This document shows positions 1 to 9,634 of a DNA stretch of 64,000 bases, one piece after another. Below the pieces are notes generated by a model, which was given only the letters and a program-made list of their open reading frames with translations, ran no database searches and was not told the origin of the DNA. The stretch lies in NCBI RefSeq assembly GCF_007341385.1, contig NZ_VJYD01000005.1, positions 62,001-126,000 on the forward strand, given 5' to 3'. Position 1 is the stretch's first letter; every line of letters starts with the position of its first letter. This stretch comes from Flavobacterium daemonense. GTDB taxonomy: Bacteria > Bacteroidota > Bacteroidia > Flavobacteriales > Flavobacteriaceae. The position numbers and the translations under genes were made by a program.

Positions 1-909
1 CCGAATAAGCAGCTTCTTTAAGATTTTTTGAGTAACCGTGCGCTACCATTTCGCCAATTGAACCCCAGTCTGAAACTACGAAACCTTGAAAATTCCATTT
101 TCCTTTTAAAATATCACGCTGTAAATGTGCATTTCCTGTTGCTGGAATTCCGTTTAAGTCATTAAATGAATTCATAAATGTTGCCGCACCAGCATCTAAA
201 GCCGATTTGAACGGAGGCAAATACGTTTCAAGCAACATTCTTTCGCTCATATCAACTGAGTTATAATCTCTTCCGCCAACACCTGCGCCATAAGCAGCAA
301 AGTGTTTTACGCAAGCCATAACAGAGTTTAAATCTCCAAGTTTATTTCCTTGAAAACCTTTTACACGTGCGTAAGCGATTTTAGAACCTAAGTAAGTATC
401 TTCTCCAGCACCTTCCATTACTCTTCCCCATCTTGGATCGCGACCAATATCAACCATTGGCGCAAATGTCCAGTGAATTCCGCTTGCTGCCGCTTCTGTC
501 GCTGCAACTCTTGCCGCCAACTCAATTGCTGCTAAATCCCAGCTCGCTGCTTCGGCTAACGGAATTGGGAATGTTGTTTTATAACCGTGAATAACATCCT
601 GACCAAACAGCAACGGAATTTTTAAACGAGACTGCATTGCCAATTCCTGATATTGTCTGGTATATTTTGTTCCAATAATATTCAGCATCGAACCAATCAA
701 ACCTTGTTTGATTTCTGCTTGTTTGTTTGGGTTGATGGTGATAGGCCCTGTTGCCTGATTATCACCAGTATATTGGTTAAGCTGACCTATTTTTTCTTCA
801 ATAGTCATTTTCTTCAACAGATCATTCACTTTCTGATCTATTGTTTCTTGTTGAGCAGCCGCAAAAAACGAAACCATCAACAAGGCAAATGTGGTTAATT
901 TCTTCATGA
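1..909 (-). CDS. bglX: GH3 beta-glucosidase, 3' part outside window
   Basis: Translating the minus strand from the ATG at 909-907 gives 303 residues open to the window edge, so only the N-terminal part is present. It begins MKKLTTFALLMVSFFAAAQQ, a signal peptide for export to the periplasm. The family 3 (alpha/beta)8 barrel follows, with GQDVIHGYKTTFPIPLA, then DIGRDPRWGRVMEG, then KHFAAYG. The sequence GFVVSDWGS near residue 280 holds the Asp used as nucleophile in this family. BglX-type enzymes release glucose from the non-reducing ends of beta-glucans and oligosaccharides. It is the last gene seen in the glucan unit, 12 bases after the GH30 gene, and probably finishes oligosaccharides made by the GH30 and GH5 enzymes. 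The C-terminal sandwich and FnIII-like domains would lie outside the window. Confidence 0.93.
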
Positions 910-921
910 ATTTAATTTTGA

Positions 922-2346
922 TTACCAAACGTAAGTTGCTACTGCACCAGCGTTTAAAGTAGTTGAAATTTGTTTTTGATTGTATTTGATATTGAATGTT
1001 TCTGCAGCAGTTCCATCATTTTCAACAATTACAACAATTTGTCCTGATGGCGTTTTGAAAGCTACATTATGTAAATTTCCAGCAATATTACTGCCGATTC
1101 TTACTGAACCTTCTGGAACAAATTTTGAAGCGTGGCCAATAATATAATACCCAACTTCTCTTTTAATATTCTGATTTTGGTCAATCATTAAAGCACCTTT
1201 ACAAGTAGAACATCCGCCTGGCGTAAATGGTTTGTAATTTTCATCATTTGCCAATCCCCATGAAAGTGCGTTTTTGCTCCAATTTCTCATTGAACCAATT
1301 ACCACATTTTTTACACTCCATTTCAAATCATTTTCAAAACTGCTTTTTGAACCTGTATATTGTTCTGTAAAGTATAAATCTTTGTTTGGAAATGCATCGT
1401 GAACTTTAGTCAAAGCACTGATATCCCCTTCATATAAGTGAAATGCAGAACCCGTCACAAACGGATTTGCTTTTGCGTCTTTTAAAATAGTCAAAGGATA
1501 TTCTGGCTTATTGCAGTTATGATCGTAAACAATAATTTTAGTTTTGATTCCTGCTGCTTTGAATGCTGGTCCTAAATTATTTCCAACAAAATCTGCCTCC
1601 TGTTCTGCCAGCATCAGCAAACTTGGATTGTTCCCTGGATGCAAAGGCTCGTTTTGAGGCGTGATAGCATCAATAACAATTCCTTGTGCTTTCATTGCTA
1701 GAATATATTTTACAAAATATTCAGCATACACCTGGTAATATTTTGGTTGCAAACTTCCACCTTTTGTATTTCCATTATCTTTCATCCAAACTGGAGGCGA
1801 CCATGGAGAACCCATAATTTTTATTTTCGGATTTATTGCTAAAATCTCTTTTAAAACTGGAACTACGTCTTTCAAGTCTGGTCCAAGATTGAAGTGTTCT
1901 AATTTCAAATCTGTTTGGCCTTCTGGCATATCATCATACGAAAAAACTGTTTCATTCAAATCAGAAGCACCAATACTGATTCTTAAATAACTTAGACCAA
2001 CAGCATCATTTTTTCTAGAAAAAAGCTCTTGAAGCAATGCTTCTCTCTTTGCCTTATCTAATTTCAAGATACTCTGAGCACTTCCTCCTGTCAATGCAAA
2101 CCCAAAACCTTCAATGGTCTGGAATTTTTGAGAAGCGTCAACCAAAATGGTCTGATTCGAATTCGCATCTGAATTGAAAACCAAATCTGGTTGTTTTTTC
2201 AATTTCGATGTTTCGTCTGTGGTCGTAATCCAAGATTCAGCTTTTCCAGAATTGGAAGCTGTGCTTTTTGAAGAACCGCATTTTATTTGAACTGCAATTA
2301 ATGGCAGCAAAAGTAAAATTTGAAGTTTTTTGTTGATGTTTTTCAT
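922..2346 (-). CDS. GH30 glycosidase, lipoprotein (likely beta-1,6-glucanase)
   Basis: This 474-residue family 30 hydrolase has an N-terminal lipoprotein signal (LLPLIAVQIKC), so it is probably anchored in the outer membrane. The barrel starts with FQTIEGFGFALTGGSA. The acid/base is expected at Glu233 in ITPQNEP and the nucleophile at Glu328 in LYFTEQ, both present. A beta-sandwich closes the protein. It is the close paralogue of the GH30 at 5055-6530; they share YLRISIGASDL- and GSMRNWSKNAL-like blocks. GH30 members of this type in Bacteroidota glucan loci, for example the BT3312 system, are endo-beta-1,6-glucanases; that specificity is inferred here, and glucosylceramidase-like names are less likely given the context. 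It starts 2 bases after the upstream gene's stop, so it is translated from the same message. Confidence 0.9.
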   Translation of the reverse strand: MKNINKKLQILLLLPLIAVQIKCGSSKSTASNSGKAESWITTTDETSKLKKQPDLVFNSDANSNQTILVDASQKFQTIEGFGFALTGGSAQSILKLDKAKREALLQELFSRKNDAVGLSYLRISIGASDLNETVFSYDDMPEGQTDLKLEHFNLGPDLKDVVPVLKEILAINPKIKIMGSPWSPPVWMKDNGNTKGGSLQPKYYQVYAEYFVKYILAMKAQGIVIDAITPQNEPLHPGNNPSLLMLAEQEADFVGNNLGPAFKAAGIKTKIIVYDHNCNKPEYPLTILKDAKANPFVTGSAFHLYEGDISALTKVHDAFPNKDLYFTEQYTGSKSSFENDLKWSVKNVVIGSMRNWSKNALSWGLANDENYKPFTPGGCSTCKGALMIDQNQNIKREVGYYIIGHASKFVPEGSVRIGSNIAGNLHNVAFKTPSGQIVVIVENDGTAAETFNIKYNQKQISTTLNAGAVATYVW

Positions 2347-2348
2347 TT

Positions 2349-3188
2349 TTAATCTACTTCTATTAAAACAGGTAAATGATCTGACGGATATTTTAAATCT
2401 TTAGAATCACTTAAAACTGCATGTTTATAAATCTTTAGTCCGCTATTTTTTGAAACAAAAATGTAATCAAGCAATAAGGTTACAGGTTTGTCGTGTTTAA
2501 AATCATTGAACGTTCCAGATGGCCCAAAAGGTTTTTCGATCGAAATATCTTTTGTATCATCCATTACTTTTTTTACTGCCGCAATTTGTTTCGTGTCTGG
2601 CTCTGCATTGAAATCTCCCATTAAAAAAACAGGATATTTTTTTGTATTTACTGCTTTAATTTTCGACAAAACAAGTTCAACACCCTTCGTTCTAGCAACT
2701 TCGCCTGTATCATCCAAATGCAGATTAAAGATATAAAACACTTTTTTTGTTTTTAGATCTTTAAAAAGACCGTATGTACAAATTCTATAATAAGCAGCGT
2801 CCCAGCCTTTTGAAATTACATCAGGAGTTTGTGAAAGCCAAAATGTATTGGAGTCTAATAATTGAAAACGGCTTTTTTTGTAATAAATCGTACACGCTTC
2901 TCCTTTTCCAACGCCTTCTCTCGCAATTCCGAAATTTTGATATTCTGGCAAAGCCGAAACTATATCGTTAACCTGATTTGGAGTCGCTTCCTGAACTCCA
3001 AAAATATCAGGACTGTAAAACTGTATTTGAGATGCAAAATAATCCTTTCGGTTTGGCCACGCATTTTCTCCATCTGAAGAAATATCCAAACGAACGTTAT
3101 AGGTCATAATCTTTACATTCTGACCAAAAAATGAACCCGTTGCAAAAAGTAGAAATACTACTAAAATAATTTTGTTTATCTTTTTCAT
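2349..3188 (-). CDS. Secreted endonuclease/exonuclease/phosphatase-family protein
   Basis: This 279-residue protein has a signal peptide (MKKINKIILVVFLLFATGSFF, cleavage near FGQN) and a complete EEP domain. Metal and catalytic signatures are visible: TYNVRLD, FGVQEATPNQ, NLHLDD, LMGDFNAEP and the final SDHLPVLIEV. The family cleaves phosphodiester or phosphomonoester bonds in nucleic acids, lipids or sugar phosphates, so the fold alone does not give the substrate. It sits between GH5 and GH30 genes in the glucan unit, and the next gene starts 2 bases after its stop, so it is co-expressed with glycosidases. A role in removing phosphate substituents from glycans or scavenging phosphate from cell debris is possible but only inferred. 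Confidence 0.88.
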   Translation of the reverse strand: MKKINKIILVVFLLFATGSFFGQNVKIMTYNVRLDISSDGENAWPNRKDYFASQIQFYSPDIFGVQEATPNQVNDIVSALPEYQNFGIAREGVGKGEACTIYYKKSRFQLLDSNTFWLSQTPDVISKGWDAAYYRICTYGLFKDLKTKKVFYIFNLHLDDTGEVARTKGVELVLSKIKAVNTKKYPVFLMGDFNAEPDTKQIAAVKKVMDDTKDISIEKPFGPSGTFNDFKHDKPVTLLLDYIFVSKNSGLKIYKHAVLSDSKDLKYPSDHLPVLIEVD

Positions 3189-3273
3189 GCTTTAAAAAAT
3201 TTTAATCTGTAAAGCTAGCGTTTACGGGACTTTAAAGAAAAAAACTTATTTAAAAGTTATGTTAATTGTGCTT

Positions 3274-5016
3274 TTATTTTTTTGCCTTAGTAAAATCCAA
3301 ATAATTTAAATTGAAGCCTCCTTTTTCAAAAACAGCTTTAATTTTATTTGTTCCAGCTTGCAATTCTACATTAGATAAAACAATCGTTTTCCATTTGTCA
3401 TTTCCACCAGTTGCAGGAAGGACAATCGATTCTGATTTTTTTCCATCAGCAGTTTCAAAATGAAGTTTTCCTTCTGCTTTTTCACTCGAATAACGAATTG
3501 CAACTTTGTATTTTCCTTGTTTTTCAACTTCAGATGTAAACTGCAGCCATTCTCCATCTTCGATAAAAGAAACCTGATAACCATTTGATCCTGAATCTTT
3601 ACATGGCAAAATGTCAACACCGTCATTTCTCATGGTATTTCCTTTATTCCATTGGTCAAAATTTCCAGTTTCAACTCGGTAGTTTATAAAATCTTTATCA
3701 GAATAAGCATATCCGTTTGTCCCTAAATCATATTGCGTTGCTGCAATTTTCCCAGGAATAACATGCTTTTTATACGGTTTTGTGTCGTTTGTTTGAACTT
3801 GTCTAAACATTGCATCAACTACATCTGGCTTAACGGTTACGTTTTCCATTTTGTAATTATCAGCCATTTTCATCAGCGTTTTCTTTGCAAATTCTGGAGT
3901 TGGTTTTTGTCCGCCGTCTTTCCAGTATTTCAATAAAACATCATATTCTGGAATTTTTGTCACCGAAGTCACGCCTGCAATATTTTCGATTTTTTTCATT
4001 GGCCAAAAAGCCCAGCCAATGTTGTTGCCTTCAACCAAAGTCAAAACATCTTTAAACCAAACATTTGAGTTTTCTCCGCTTTCTCCTAACCAGATCGGCA
4101 CATTGTATTGCTTTCTATAATCCAGCATTTTTTGAATCGAACCTACGGTATTATAGTTCCAATATTTATGAAAACTCAATGCCATATTTTCATCCCATAA
4201 AGGAAAAATTCCGTTGTAGTTATTACCCCAGCAATTTCCTTCGATAATAACCAAGTGATTAGGATCGACTTCGCGAATCGCTTTTGTAACTGCAACCATC
4301 AGATCTCTCAAAGGCCCGTTTGAATTTTCGTCACAGCCGTTTTTATTAGTTCCGGTAAAATTCCAGTTTGGTTCATTTATAATGTCGTAACCGCCAATCC
4401 ACTGATTATCTCTGTAGCGAGAAGCCAGTTTTTTCCATAAAGCAATCATTTTTTTCTGATTGGCTTCACTGTTCCAAAGTGATGGTTTTGTAGTATCATA
4501 ATCCGATATCGCAGCATCATTTCCTTGACCGCCCGGAGCAGCATGCAAGTCTAAAATCAGGTACATTTTATTTTCGGCACACCATTTCGCCAAATTATCT
4601 GTCATTGTGAAACCTTCTTCTAAAAAAGTAATTTCACCATTTTTCTCTTCTTGAATTGATGGCGTGTATAAATTGTAATGCATTGGAAGACGAACCGAAT
4701 TGAAACCCCATTTTGCCAATGAATCGATATCACGTTTCGTAATTCCGTTTGCTTTATAAGCGGCATAAAACTCTTTCGTTCCTTGCTCACCAACAACGTC
4801 TTGAATTTTTTGCTTGATTTGATATTGCGGACTAGCGAATGGCTGTGTTTGCAACATATATCCTTCTTGAACCATCCAACCGCCAAGACCTAATCCTCTT
4901 AAAATGATATTTTTGCCGTTTCCATCAACAATGTTTTGACCATCTCTATGTAAAAAACCTTGTCCATATGAAGCAACAGCAATTAAAAAATGTGCTGCAA
5001 TAATTATTTTTTTCAT
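3274..5016 (-). CDS. GH5 glucanase with C-terminal CBM6
   Basis: This 580-residue secreted enzyme has signal peptide MKKIIIAAHFLIAVASYGQ. The family 5 barrel spans about residues 25-350: LRGLGLGGWMVQEGYMLQ, then DLHAAPGGQG, the acid/base Glu215 in IINEPNW, and the nucleophile Glu312 in WLGESGEN. After a linker, residues about 440-578 form a CBM6-like beta-sandwich (IPGKIAATQYDLG at the start, NYLDFTKAKK at the end), a module that binds beta-glucan chains. The opening of the barrel resembles GH5 exo-beta-1,3-glucanases of the Exg type, which would fit a mixed beta-1,3/1,6-glucan, but the subfamily cannot be fixed by eye. It lies between a GH30 gene (38 bases) and the EEP gene (85 bases). Confidence 0.92.
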   Translation of the reverse strand: MKKIIIAAHFLIAVASYGQGFLHRDGQNIVDGNGKNIILRGLGLGGWMVQEGYMLQTQPFASPQYQIKQKIQDVVGEQGTKEFYAAYKANGITKRDIDSLAKWGFNSVRLPMHYNLYTPSIQEEKNGEITFLEEGFTMTDNLAKWCAENKMYLILDLHAAPGGQGNDAAISDYDTTKPSLWNSEANQKKMIALWKKLASRYRDNQWIGGYDIINEPNWNFTGTNKNGCDENSNGPLRDLMVAVTKAIREVDPNHLVIIEGNCWGNNYNGIFPLWDENMALSFHKYWNYNTVGSIQKMLDYRKQYNVPIWLGESGENSNVWFKDVLTLVEGNNIGWAFWPMKKIENIAGVTSVTKIPEYDVLLKYWKDGGQKPTPEFAKKTLMKMADNYKMENVTVKPDVVDAMFRQVQTNDTKPYKKHVIPGKIAATQYDLGTNGYAYSDKDFINYRVETGNFDQWNKGNTMRNDGVDILPCKDSGSNGYQVSFIEDGEWLQFTSEVEKQGKYKVAIRYSSEKAEGKLHFETADGKKSESIVLPATGGNDKWKTIVLSNVELQAGTNKIKAVFEKGGFNLNYLDFTKAKK

Positions 5017-5054
5017 GTTGAAACCGTATTAATTCTGAATTTTAAATTGTCTTA

Positions 5055-6530
5055 TTATTTCCAAGTAAATGTTCCTACTGATCCACCATCAAGCGTAACA
5101 GCAACCCATTTATCCTTGTATTTAATATTGAACATTTCCATATCAGATCCGTCGTTTTCAACAATTAAAACCTTAGATCCTGTTGGCGTAACAAAAGCCA
5201 CGTTTTGAAGATTACCGCTAATGTTGCTTCCAATTCTAATAGAACCAGCCGGAACAAATTTTGATGCATGCGCAATGATATAATAAGCAACATTTCTCTG
5301 AAAAGTTTCACTCGATGTTACTGTCAAAGCACCTTTACACATATTACAGCCTCCTGAAGTATGTGGTTCAAAAGAACCGTTGTTGGCTAAATTCCATTCT
5401 AGAGCATTCTTGCTGTAATTTCTCATTGAACCGATAATTACATTTTTAAGATGCCATTTTAAATCACCTCCAAATTCACCTGTTGATGATGTCCATTGTT
5501 CCGTGAAATAAACATTTTTTGTTGGAAAAGCATTATAAACATCTGAAAGCGCCGTAATGTTTCCTGCATACAAATGAAATGCAGAACCGTCTACGAAAGG
5601 TGATGCATCAGCATCAGCCAAAACAGTTTTTGGATAACTTGGAACATCGCAATTGTGGTCATAAGCAATAATTTTTGCTTTAATTCCTGCCACTTTAAAA
5701 GCAGGTCCCAAACTTGTTTTTATAAAATTTGTCTGCTCCACATCAGACATATACATACTTGGGTTATTTTTATCATTCAGAGGCTCATTTTGAGGCGTTA
5801 CGGCATCAATTGTAATTCCTTCCGCTTTCATTTGCTGAATGTATTTTACAAAATATTTAGCATATACATCATAATATTGTGGTTGTAATTTTCCGCCAGT
5901 AAAACTGTCTTTATCTTTCATCCAAATTGGTGCCGACCATGGAGTAGCCAGAATTAAAATCTTCGGATTGATCGCTAGAATTTCTTTCAAAAGAGAAATT
6001 ACTCCGGCTTTGTCTTTATCCAAACTGAATTTTGTTAAATCCATATCTGTTTCTCCTGTTGCAAGATCATCGTACGTAAAAGGCGACGCATGTAAATCTG
6101 ACGCACCAATACTGATTCTGATATAACTTATTCCGATTGAGTTTTCGCCTGAACCAAAAAGTTCCTGTAAAAGAGCACTCTTTTTTGCTGGAGTCATTTG
6201 ATTGATCACATCAGCACTTCCTCCTGTTAGCGTATATCCAAAACCATCAACCGTTTGATATTTTATTGCTTCGTCTACTACAATATTTTGAAATGTATTG
6301 TAAGTAGTTCCAAATCCTAATATTCCTGTTTGTTTAGCCAAAAGAACACTTTGATTGCCTTTTGTCAGCCAAAAATCAACATCATTTGTTACTGTCACTG
6401 GCGGCGTTACAACTGGTGGCGTTACAGGCGCAGGATCAGTCACATCGTTTGAAGACGAGCATTTTACTTGAGCAAATATTGCTGTAGCAAAAAACAATGC
6501 TTTTATTGTGGTTTTAAAATTGAGGTTCAT
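5055..6530 (-). CDS. GH30 glycosidase, probable lipoprotein
   Basis: This 491-residue family 30 hydrolase has an N-terminal signal ending AQVKC followed by Ser/Asp/Pro/Val-rich sequence (TDPAPVTPPVVTPPVTVTND), a linker typical of surface lipoproteins. The acid/base is Glu249 in VTPQNEP and the nucleophile Glu344 in VYFTEQW. It aligns closely with the GH30 at 922-2346, sharing YGYTLTGGSA-like, RISIGASDL and CKGALT blocks, so the two are paralogues that now flank the GH5 and EEP genes. Endo-beta-1,6-glucanase is the favoured activity by family and context (inference). The gene is 25 bases downstream of the next GH30 gene in the same unit. Confidence 0.9.
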   Translation of the reverse strand: MNLNFKTTIKALFFATAIFAQVKCSSSNDVTDPAPVTPPVVTPPVTVTNDVDFWLTKGNQSVLLAKQTGILGFGTTYNTFQNIVVDEAIKYQTVDGFGYTLTGGSADVINQMTPAKKSALLQELFGSGENSIGISYIRISIGASDLHASPFTYDDLATGETDMDLTKFSLDKDKAGVISLLKEILAINPKILILATPWSAPIWMKDKDSFTGGKLQPQYYDVYAKYFVKYIQQMKAEGITIDAVTPQNEPLNDKNNPSMYMSDVEQTNFIKTSLGPAFKVAGIKAKIIAYDHNCDVPSYPKTVLADADASPFVDGSAFHLYAGNITALSDVYNAFPTKNVYFTEQWTSSTGEFGGDLKWHLKNVIIGSMRNYSKNALEWNLANNGSFEPHTSGGCNMCKGALTVTSSETFQRNVAYYIIAHASKFVPAGSIRIGSNISGNLQNVAFVTPTGSKVLIVENDGSDMEMFNIKYKDKWVAVTLDGGSVGTFTWK

Positions 6531-6555
6531 TTTATAGTTTTTTAGTTAGTAACAG

Positions 6556-8025
6556 CTAGTAAACAATTGTCTGAATAGCGTGTGCAGGAATAGTAATAGT
6601 GGTTTTTAAAGTGTTGCTGGTTAAATTGTATACAACATCTTTGTCGGTTTGGTTCATTACAATAGTGGCAATTTTTCCGTCGGTATTTTTAAATGACGTA
6701 CTCAAAAGGGTTTTATCACTAATGGTCTGTGTTATGCGTTTTGCATTCGAATGAATGAATTTTGAGAAATGTCCAATATAATAATACATTGGCGTATATA
6801 TCAATTCATCTTTTGTAACATCGGCGTGAATTGGCGCAAAGCAAAAATTGCCAACGTGGTTTGGACCGCCATTTTGGTCAAGAAGAATATTCCAATCTGT
6901 CCAGCCTACGGTTCCGTTATTGAAATCATTAATCATATTAAGACCGTAACGTTCAGCATTTCCCCAAAACTGAAATCTTGAAGCATCAAATTTTTCAATG
7001 CAACCTTCAGTAAATAAAAGTCCTTTATTTGGGAAAGCTTTATGCACTTCGCCTACACTTTCAAATCTAGGCGGTCCGCCGCTCCACGTTTCGTACCAAT
7101 GAAATCCAATTCCCCAAGCAAATTTTGAAACTTCAGGATCAGAGAAAACCAGATTGGCACGTTTTTCAAGCATTTCGCCTCGGTTGTGATCCCAAATAAT
7201 TACATTTTTTGATCCAAGTCCTTCTTTTTGTAAAGTTGGTCCAAGAAAATTTTTCAAAAAGTCTCTTTCGGCTTCCGGAGTATAGATGCAAGATTCCCAT
7301 CTTTGTTTTGCCGCTGGTTCATTTTGAATGGTTAGTCCCCAAATTGGGATACCTTCTTTTTCGTATGTTTTTATGAATTTCACATAGTAATTTGCCCATG
7401 ACTGAGCAAATTCCGGCAATAAAACGCCGCCGTGCAAAATATCGTTATTGTCTTTCATGAAAGCTGGGGGACTCCATGGACTAACAAATAACGTTAATTT
7501 CCCGCCGGCTGTTTCGATTGCTTTTTTTAGAAGTGGAATTCTGTATTTTCGATCGTGGTCAATATTGAAGGTCTTCAATTCTTTGTCGCCTTCAGCAACA
7601 TAAGTGTAACTGTCGCTGCTAAAATCACAGCTATGAATGTTGGTTCTAGCTAATGTATAGCCAATTCCTTTATTTTTATCGTAGTAAGCAGTTAAAAATT
7701 CCTGTTGTTTTTTTGGCGATAATTTGGCAAAAACTTCTGCACTTGCGTCTGTAATTGCCCCTCCAATTCCGAGGAAAGTTTGATCTGTATGTTCAGGATC
7801 TACATTAATAGAAACTGATGAAGTTGTTTGTTGTGATGTGTTGTTTGCAATTAAATTATTCGATAATGATAATTTAAAATTGGTGTTTTCGGCCGTAGTA
7901 TAGACCTGTATTTTTTTATTTGATTTAGAATCAGAAACCGCAGAAGCGCCTGCAATTTTTGATGAATTACAACTTATTTGCAGTAATAGTATTGGGACGA
8001 TTAAAATGCTGCTTATGGCTTTCAT
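6556..8025 (-). CDS. GH30 glycosidase, second subtype, lipoprotein
   Basis: This 489-residue family 30 hydrolase has lipobox LLLQISC. Catalytic residues are in place: Glu236 in LTIQNEP and Glu340 in LLFTEGC. The barrel opens with FLGIGGAITDASAEVFAKL. It belongs to a different subtype from the 922-2346 and 5055-6530 pair and is a near copy of its upstream neighbour at 8117-9568, with long identical stretches such as MINDFNNGTVGWTDW. Family members include beta-glucosylceramidase-like enzymes and beta-1,6-glucanases; in this locus a role on beta-glucan is most likely. The final segment IPAHAIQTIVY is a typical GH30 sandwich end. Confidence 0.9.
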   Translation of the reverse strand: MKAISSILIVPILLLQISCNSSKIAGASAVSDSKSNKKIQVYTTAENTNFKLSLSNNLIANNTSQQTTSSVSINVDPEHTDQTFLGIGGAITDASAEVFAKLSPKKQQEFLTAYYDKNKGIGYTLARTNIHSCDFSSDSYTYVAEGDKELKTFNIDHDRKYRIPLLKKAIETAGGKLTLFVSPWSPPAFMKDNNDILHGGVLLPEFAQSWANYYVKFIKTYEKEGIPIWGLTIQNEPAAKQRWESCIYTPEAERDFLKNFLGPTLQKEGLGSKNVIIWDHNRGEMLEKRANLVFSDPEVSKFAWGIGFHWYETWSGGPPRFESVGEVHKAFPNKGLLFTEGCIEKFDASRFQFWGNAERYGLNMINDFNNGTVGWTDWNILLDQNGGPNHVGNFCFAPIHADVTKDELIYTPMYYYIGHFSKFIHSNAKRITQTISDKTLLSTSFKNTDGKIATIVMNQTDKDVVYNLTSNTLKTTITIPAHAIQTIVY

Positions 8026-8066
8026 TGTACTTTTAAAAAAACGATTTAATTTAGAAAAAGTAAATT

Positions 8067-8099
8067 GAGGGTCAATTTGGATGATTCAAATCAACCCTC
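8067..8099 (-). other. Intercistronic RNA hairpin
   Basis: Between two tandem GH30 genes, the message can fold a 13-base-pair stem (arms 8067-8079 and 8087-8099, 7-base loop) using two G-U pairs. No T-run follows it on the minus strand, so it looks more like a stability or processing element than a terminator. Confidence 0.5.
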
Positions 8100-8116
8100 G
8101 GGATTTACAAATGATA

Positions 8117-9568
8117 TTAATATACAAGTGTTTGTATAGCATGCGCAGGAATCTTAACTACAGTCTTTTCAGCACCTATAATTAAGTTATAAGTAATCTC
8201 TTTGTCTGACTGGTTCATGACAACTGTTGCCATTGTACCATCAGTATTTAAAAATGAAGTACTCAATAAAGCACTTCTGCTTACTGCAGTGCTAACGCGA
8301 ACTGCATTTAAGTGAATGAATTTTGAAAAATGTCCGATATAATAATAAGACGGCGTGTAGATCAATTCACCTGTTGTTGTGTCTGCGTGAATTGGAGCGA
8401 AACAAAAATTACCGACATGATTAGGACCTCCATTTTGATCCAATAGAATATTCCAATCTGTCCATCCTACTGTTCCATTATTAAAATCATTAATCATTGA
8501 AATACCGTATCTCTCGCCATTGCCCCAAAACTGATATTTTTTGGCATCAAATTTTTCAACACAACCTTCAGTAAATAAAAGTTTTTTGTCTGGATACGCT
8601 TCGTTTACTTTTCCAACATTGTCAAACATCGATGATCCGCCAGACCAGTTTTCATACCAGTGAAAACCCATTCCCCAAACATATTTTGAAGCTTCTGGAT
8701 CAGAATAAATAACATTTGCTCTGTAATTCATCAAATCACGATTGTGATCCCAAACAATTATTTTTACATCGCCTAATTTTTCTTTTTTCAAAGTTGGCCC
8801 CAGGAAGTTTTTGATAAAATCTCTTTCGGCTTCGGCAGTATAGATGCAAGATTCCCAAGTCTGAACCGCCATTGGCTCATTTTGAGTTGAAGTTCCCCAA
8901 ATCGGAATTCCTTCTTTCTCGTACTCTTTTATGAACTTGGCATAAAAATTAGCCCAAGTCTGATAATATTCAGGCAATAATGTACCGCCTTTTAGAACAT
9001 TTTTAGTATCTTTCATGAAAGCATTTGGTGACCAAGGAGCAACATAAGTTGTTAATTTTCCACCTGCAGTCTGAATGGCTTGTTTGATCAACGGAATACG
9101 AAATTGTCTGTCATGCTCAATAGAAAATGTTTTTAAATCCTTATCTCCTTCTTTGATATAAGAATAGCTTCCACTGCTAAAATCAGAACTCTGAATCGTT
9201 GTTCTTAGCAAAGAATAGCCAATACCTTTTTGTTTATCGTAGTAAGCATTTAAGAATTCTGTTTGTTTTTCTTTTGAAAGCTTGGCAAAAATTTCAGCAC
9301 TCGCGTCTGTGATCGCACCACCAATTCCCATAAAAGTCTGAAACTTTTTTGATGGCTCAACAAAAACAGAAGATTCAATTTCAAGAGGCTGTTTTGATGC
9401 TGAAAAAGTTAAATTATCTGTAGAAGTTAGTCTTAAATTAGAATTCTCAGCAGTCGTATATACGGTTACTTTTTTCCCGTTGGTTGTAAATTCTTTTTTT
9501 GCTTTGGGCTGGGCAAAGGCAGCCACTGAAAACAAAAAACATAGAATTTTTAAACTATTATTTTTCAT
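8117..9568 (-). CDS. GH30 glycosidase, second subtype, periplasmic
   Basis: The start is placed at the ATG at 9568, giving 483 residues and a clear signal peptide (MKNNSLKILCFLFSVAAFAQ). A longer reading frame begins at 9598 but adds ten charged residues in front of the signal peptide. Catalytic Glu231 (STQNEP) and Glu334 (LLFTEGC) are present. It is the tandem partner of 6556-8025: same length, same blocks around WGTSTQNEP, ENWSGG and NGGPNHVGNFCFAP. Unlike its partner it has no lipobox cysteine, so the copies probably act in different places. It is the first enzyme gene after susCD, separated by about 416 bases containing a relic gene and a terminator. Confidence 0.9.
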   Translation of the reverse strand: MKNNSLKILCFLFSVAAFAQPKAKKEFTTNGKKVTVYTTAENSNLRLTSTDNLTFSASKQPLEIESSVFVEPSKKFQTFMGIGGAITDASAEIFAKLSKEKQTEFLNAYYDKQKGIGYSLLRTTIQSSDFSSGSYSYIKEGDKDLKTFSIEHDRQFRIPLIKQAIQTAGGKLTTYVAPWSPNAFMKDTKNVLKGGTLLPEYYQTWANFYAKFIKEYEKEGIPIWGTSTQNEPMAVQTWESCIYTAEAERDFIKNFLGPTLKKEKLGDVKIIVWDHNRDLMNYRANVIYSDPEASKYVWGMGFHWYENWSGGSSMFDNVGKVNEAYPDKKLLFTEGCVEKFDAKKYQFWGNGERYGISMINDFNNGTVGWTDWNILLDQNGGPNHVGNFCFAPIHADTTTGELIYTPSYYYIGHFSKFIHLNAVRVSTAVSRSALLSTSFLNTDGTMATVVMNQSDKEITYNLIIGAEKTVVKIPAHAIQTLVY

Positions 9569-9602
9569 TCTTTCCTTTTTATTAAATTCTAAATACAAGT
9601 TC

Positions 9603-9622
9603 TCAGAAAACTCGCTTTCTGA
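9603..9622 (-). other. Leader hairpin before the GH30 cassette
   Basis: Arms TCAGAAA and TTTCTGA pair with a 6-base loop about 35 bases upstream of the GH30 start, in the short leader between the intra-locus terminator and the enzyme genes. Confidence 0.35.
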
Positions 9623-9634
9623 CAGCTTAAGGAA

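Noticed and set aside
653..898. 81-residue open frame on the plus strand
   Set aside because: It is antisense to the N-terminal part of the GH3 enzyme.
1..9568. Search for type IX C-terminal sorting domains in the glucan enzymes
   Set aside because: The complete GH30, GH5 and EEP proteins end in normal catalytic or CBM folds; no CTD was seen, so they seem to use lipoprotein or periplasmic routes.
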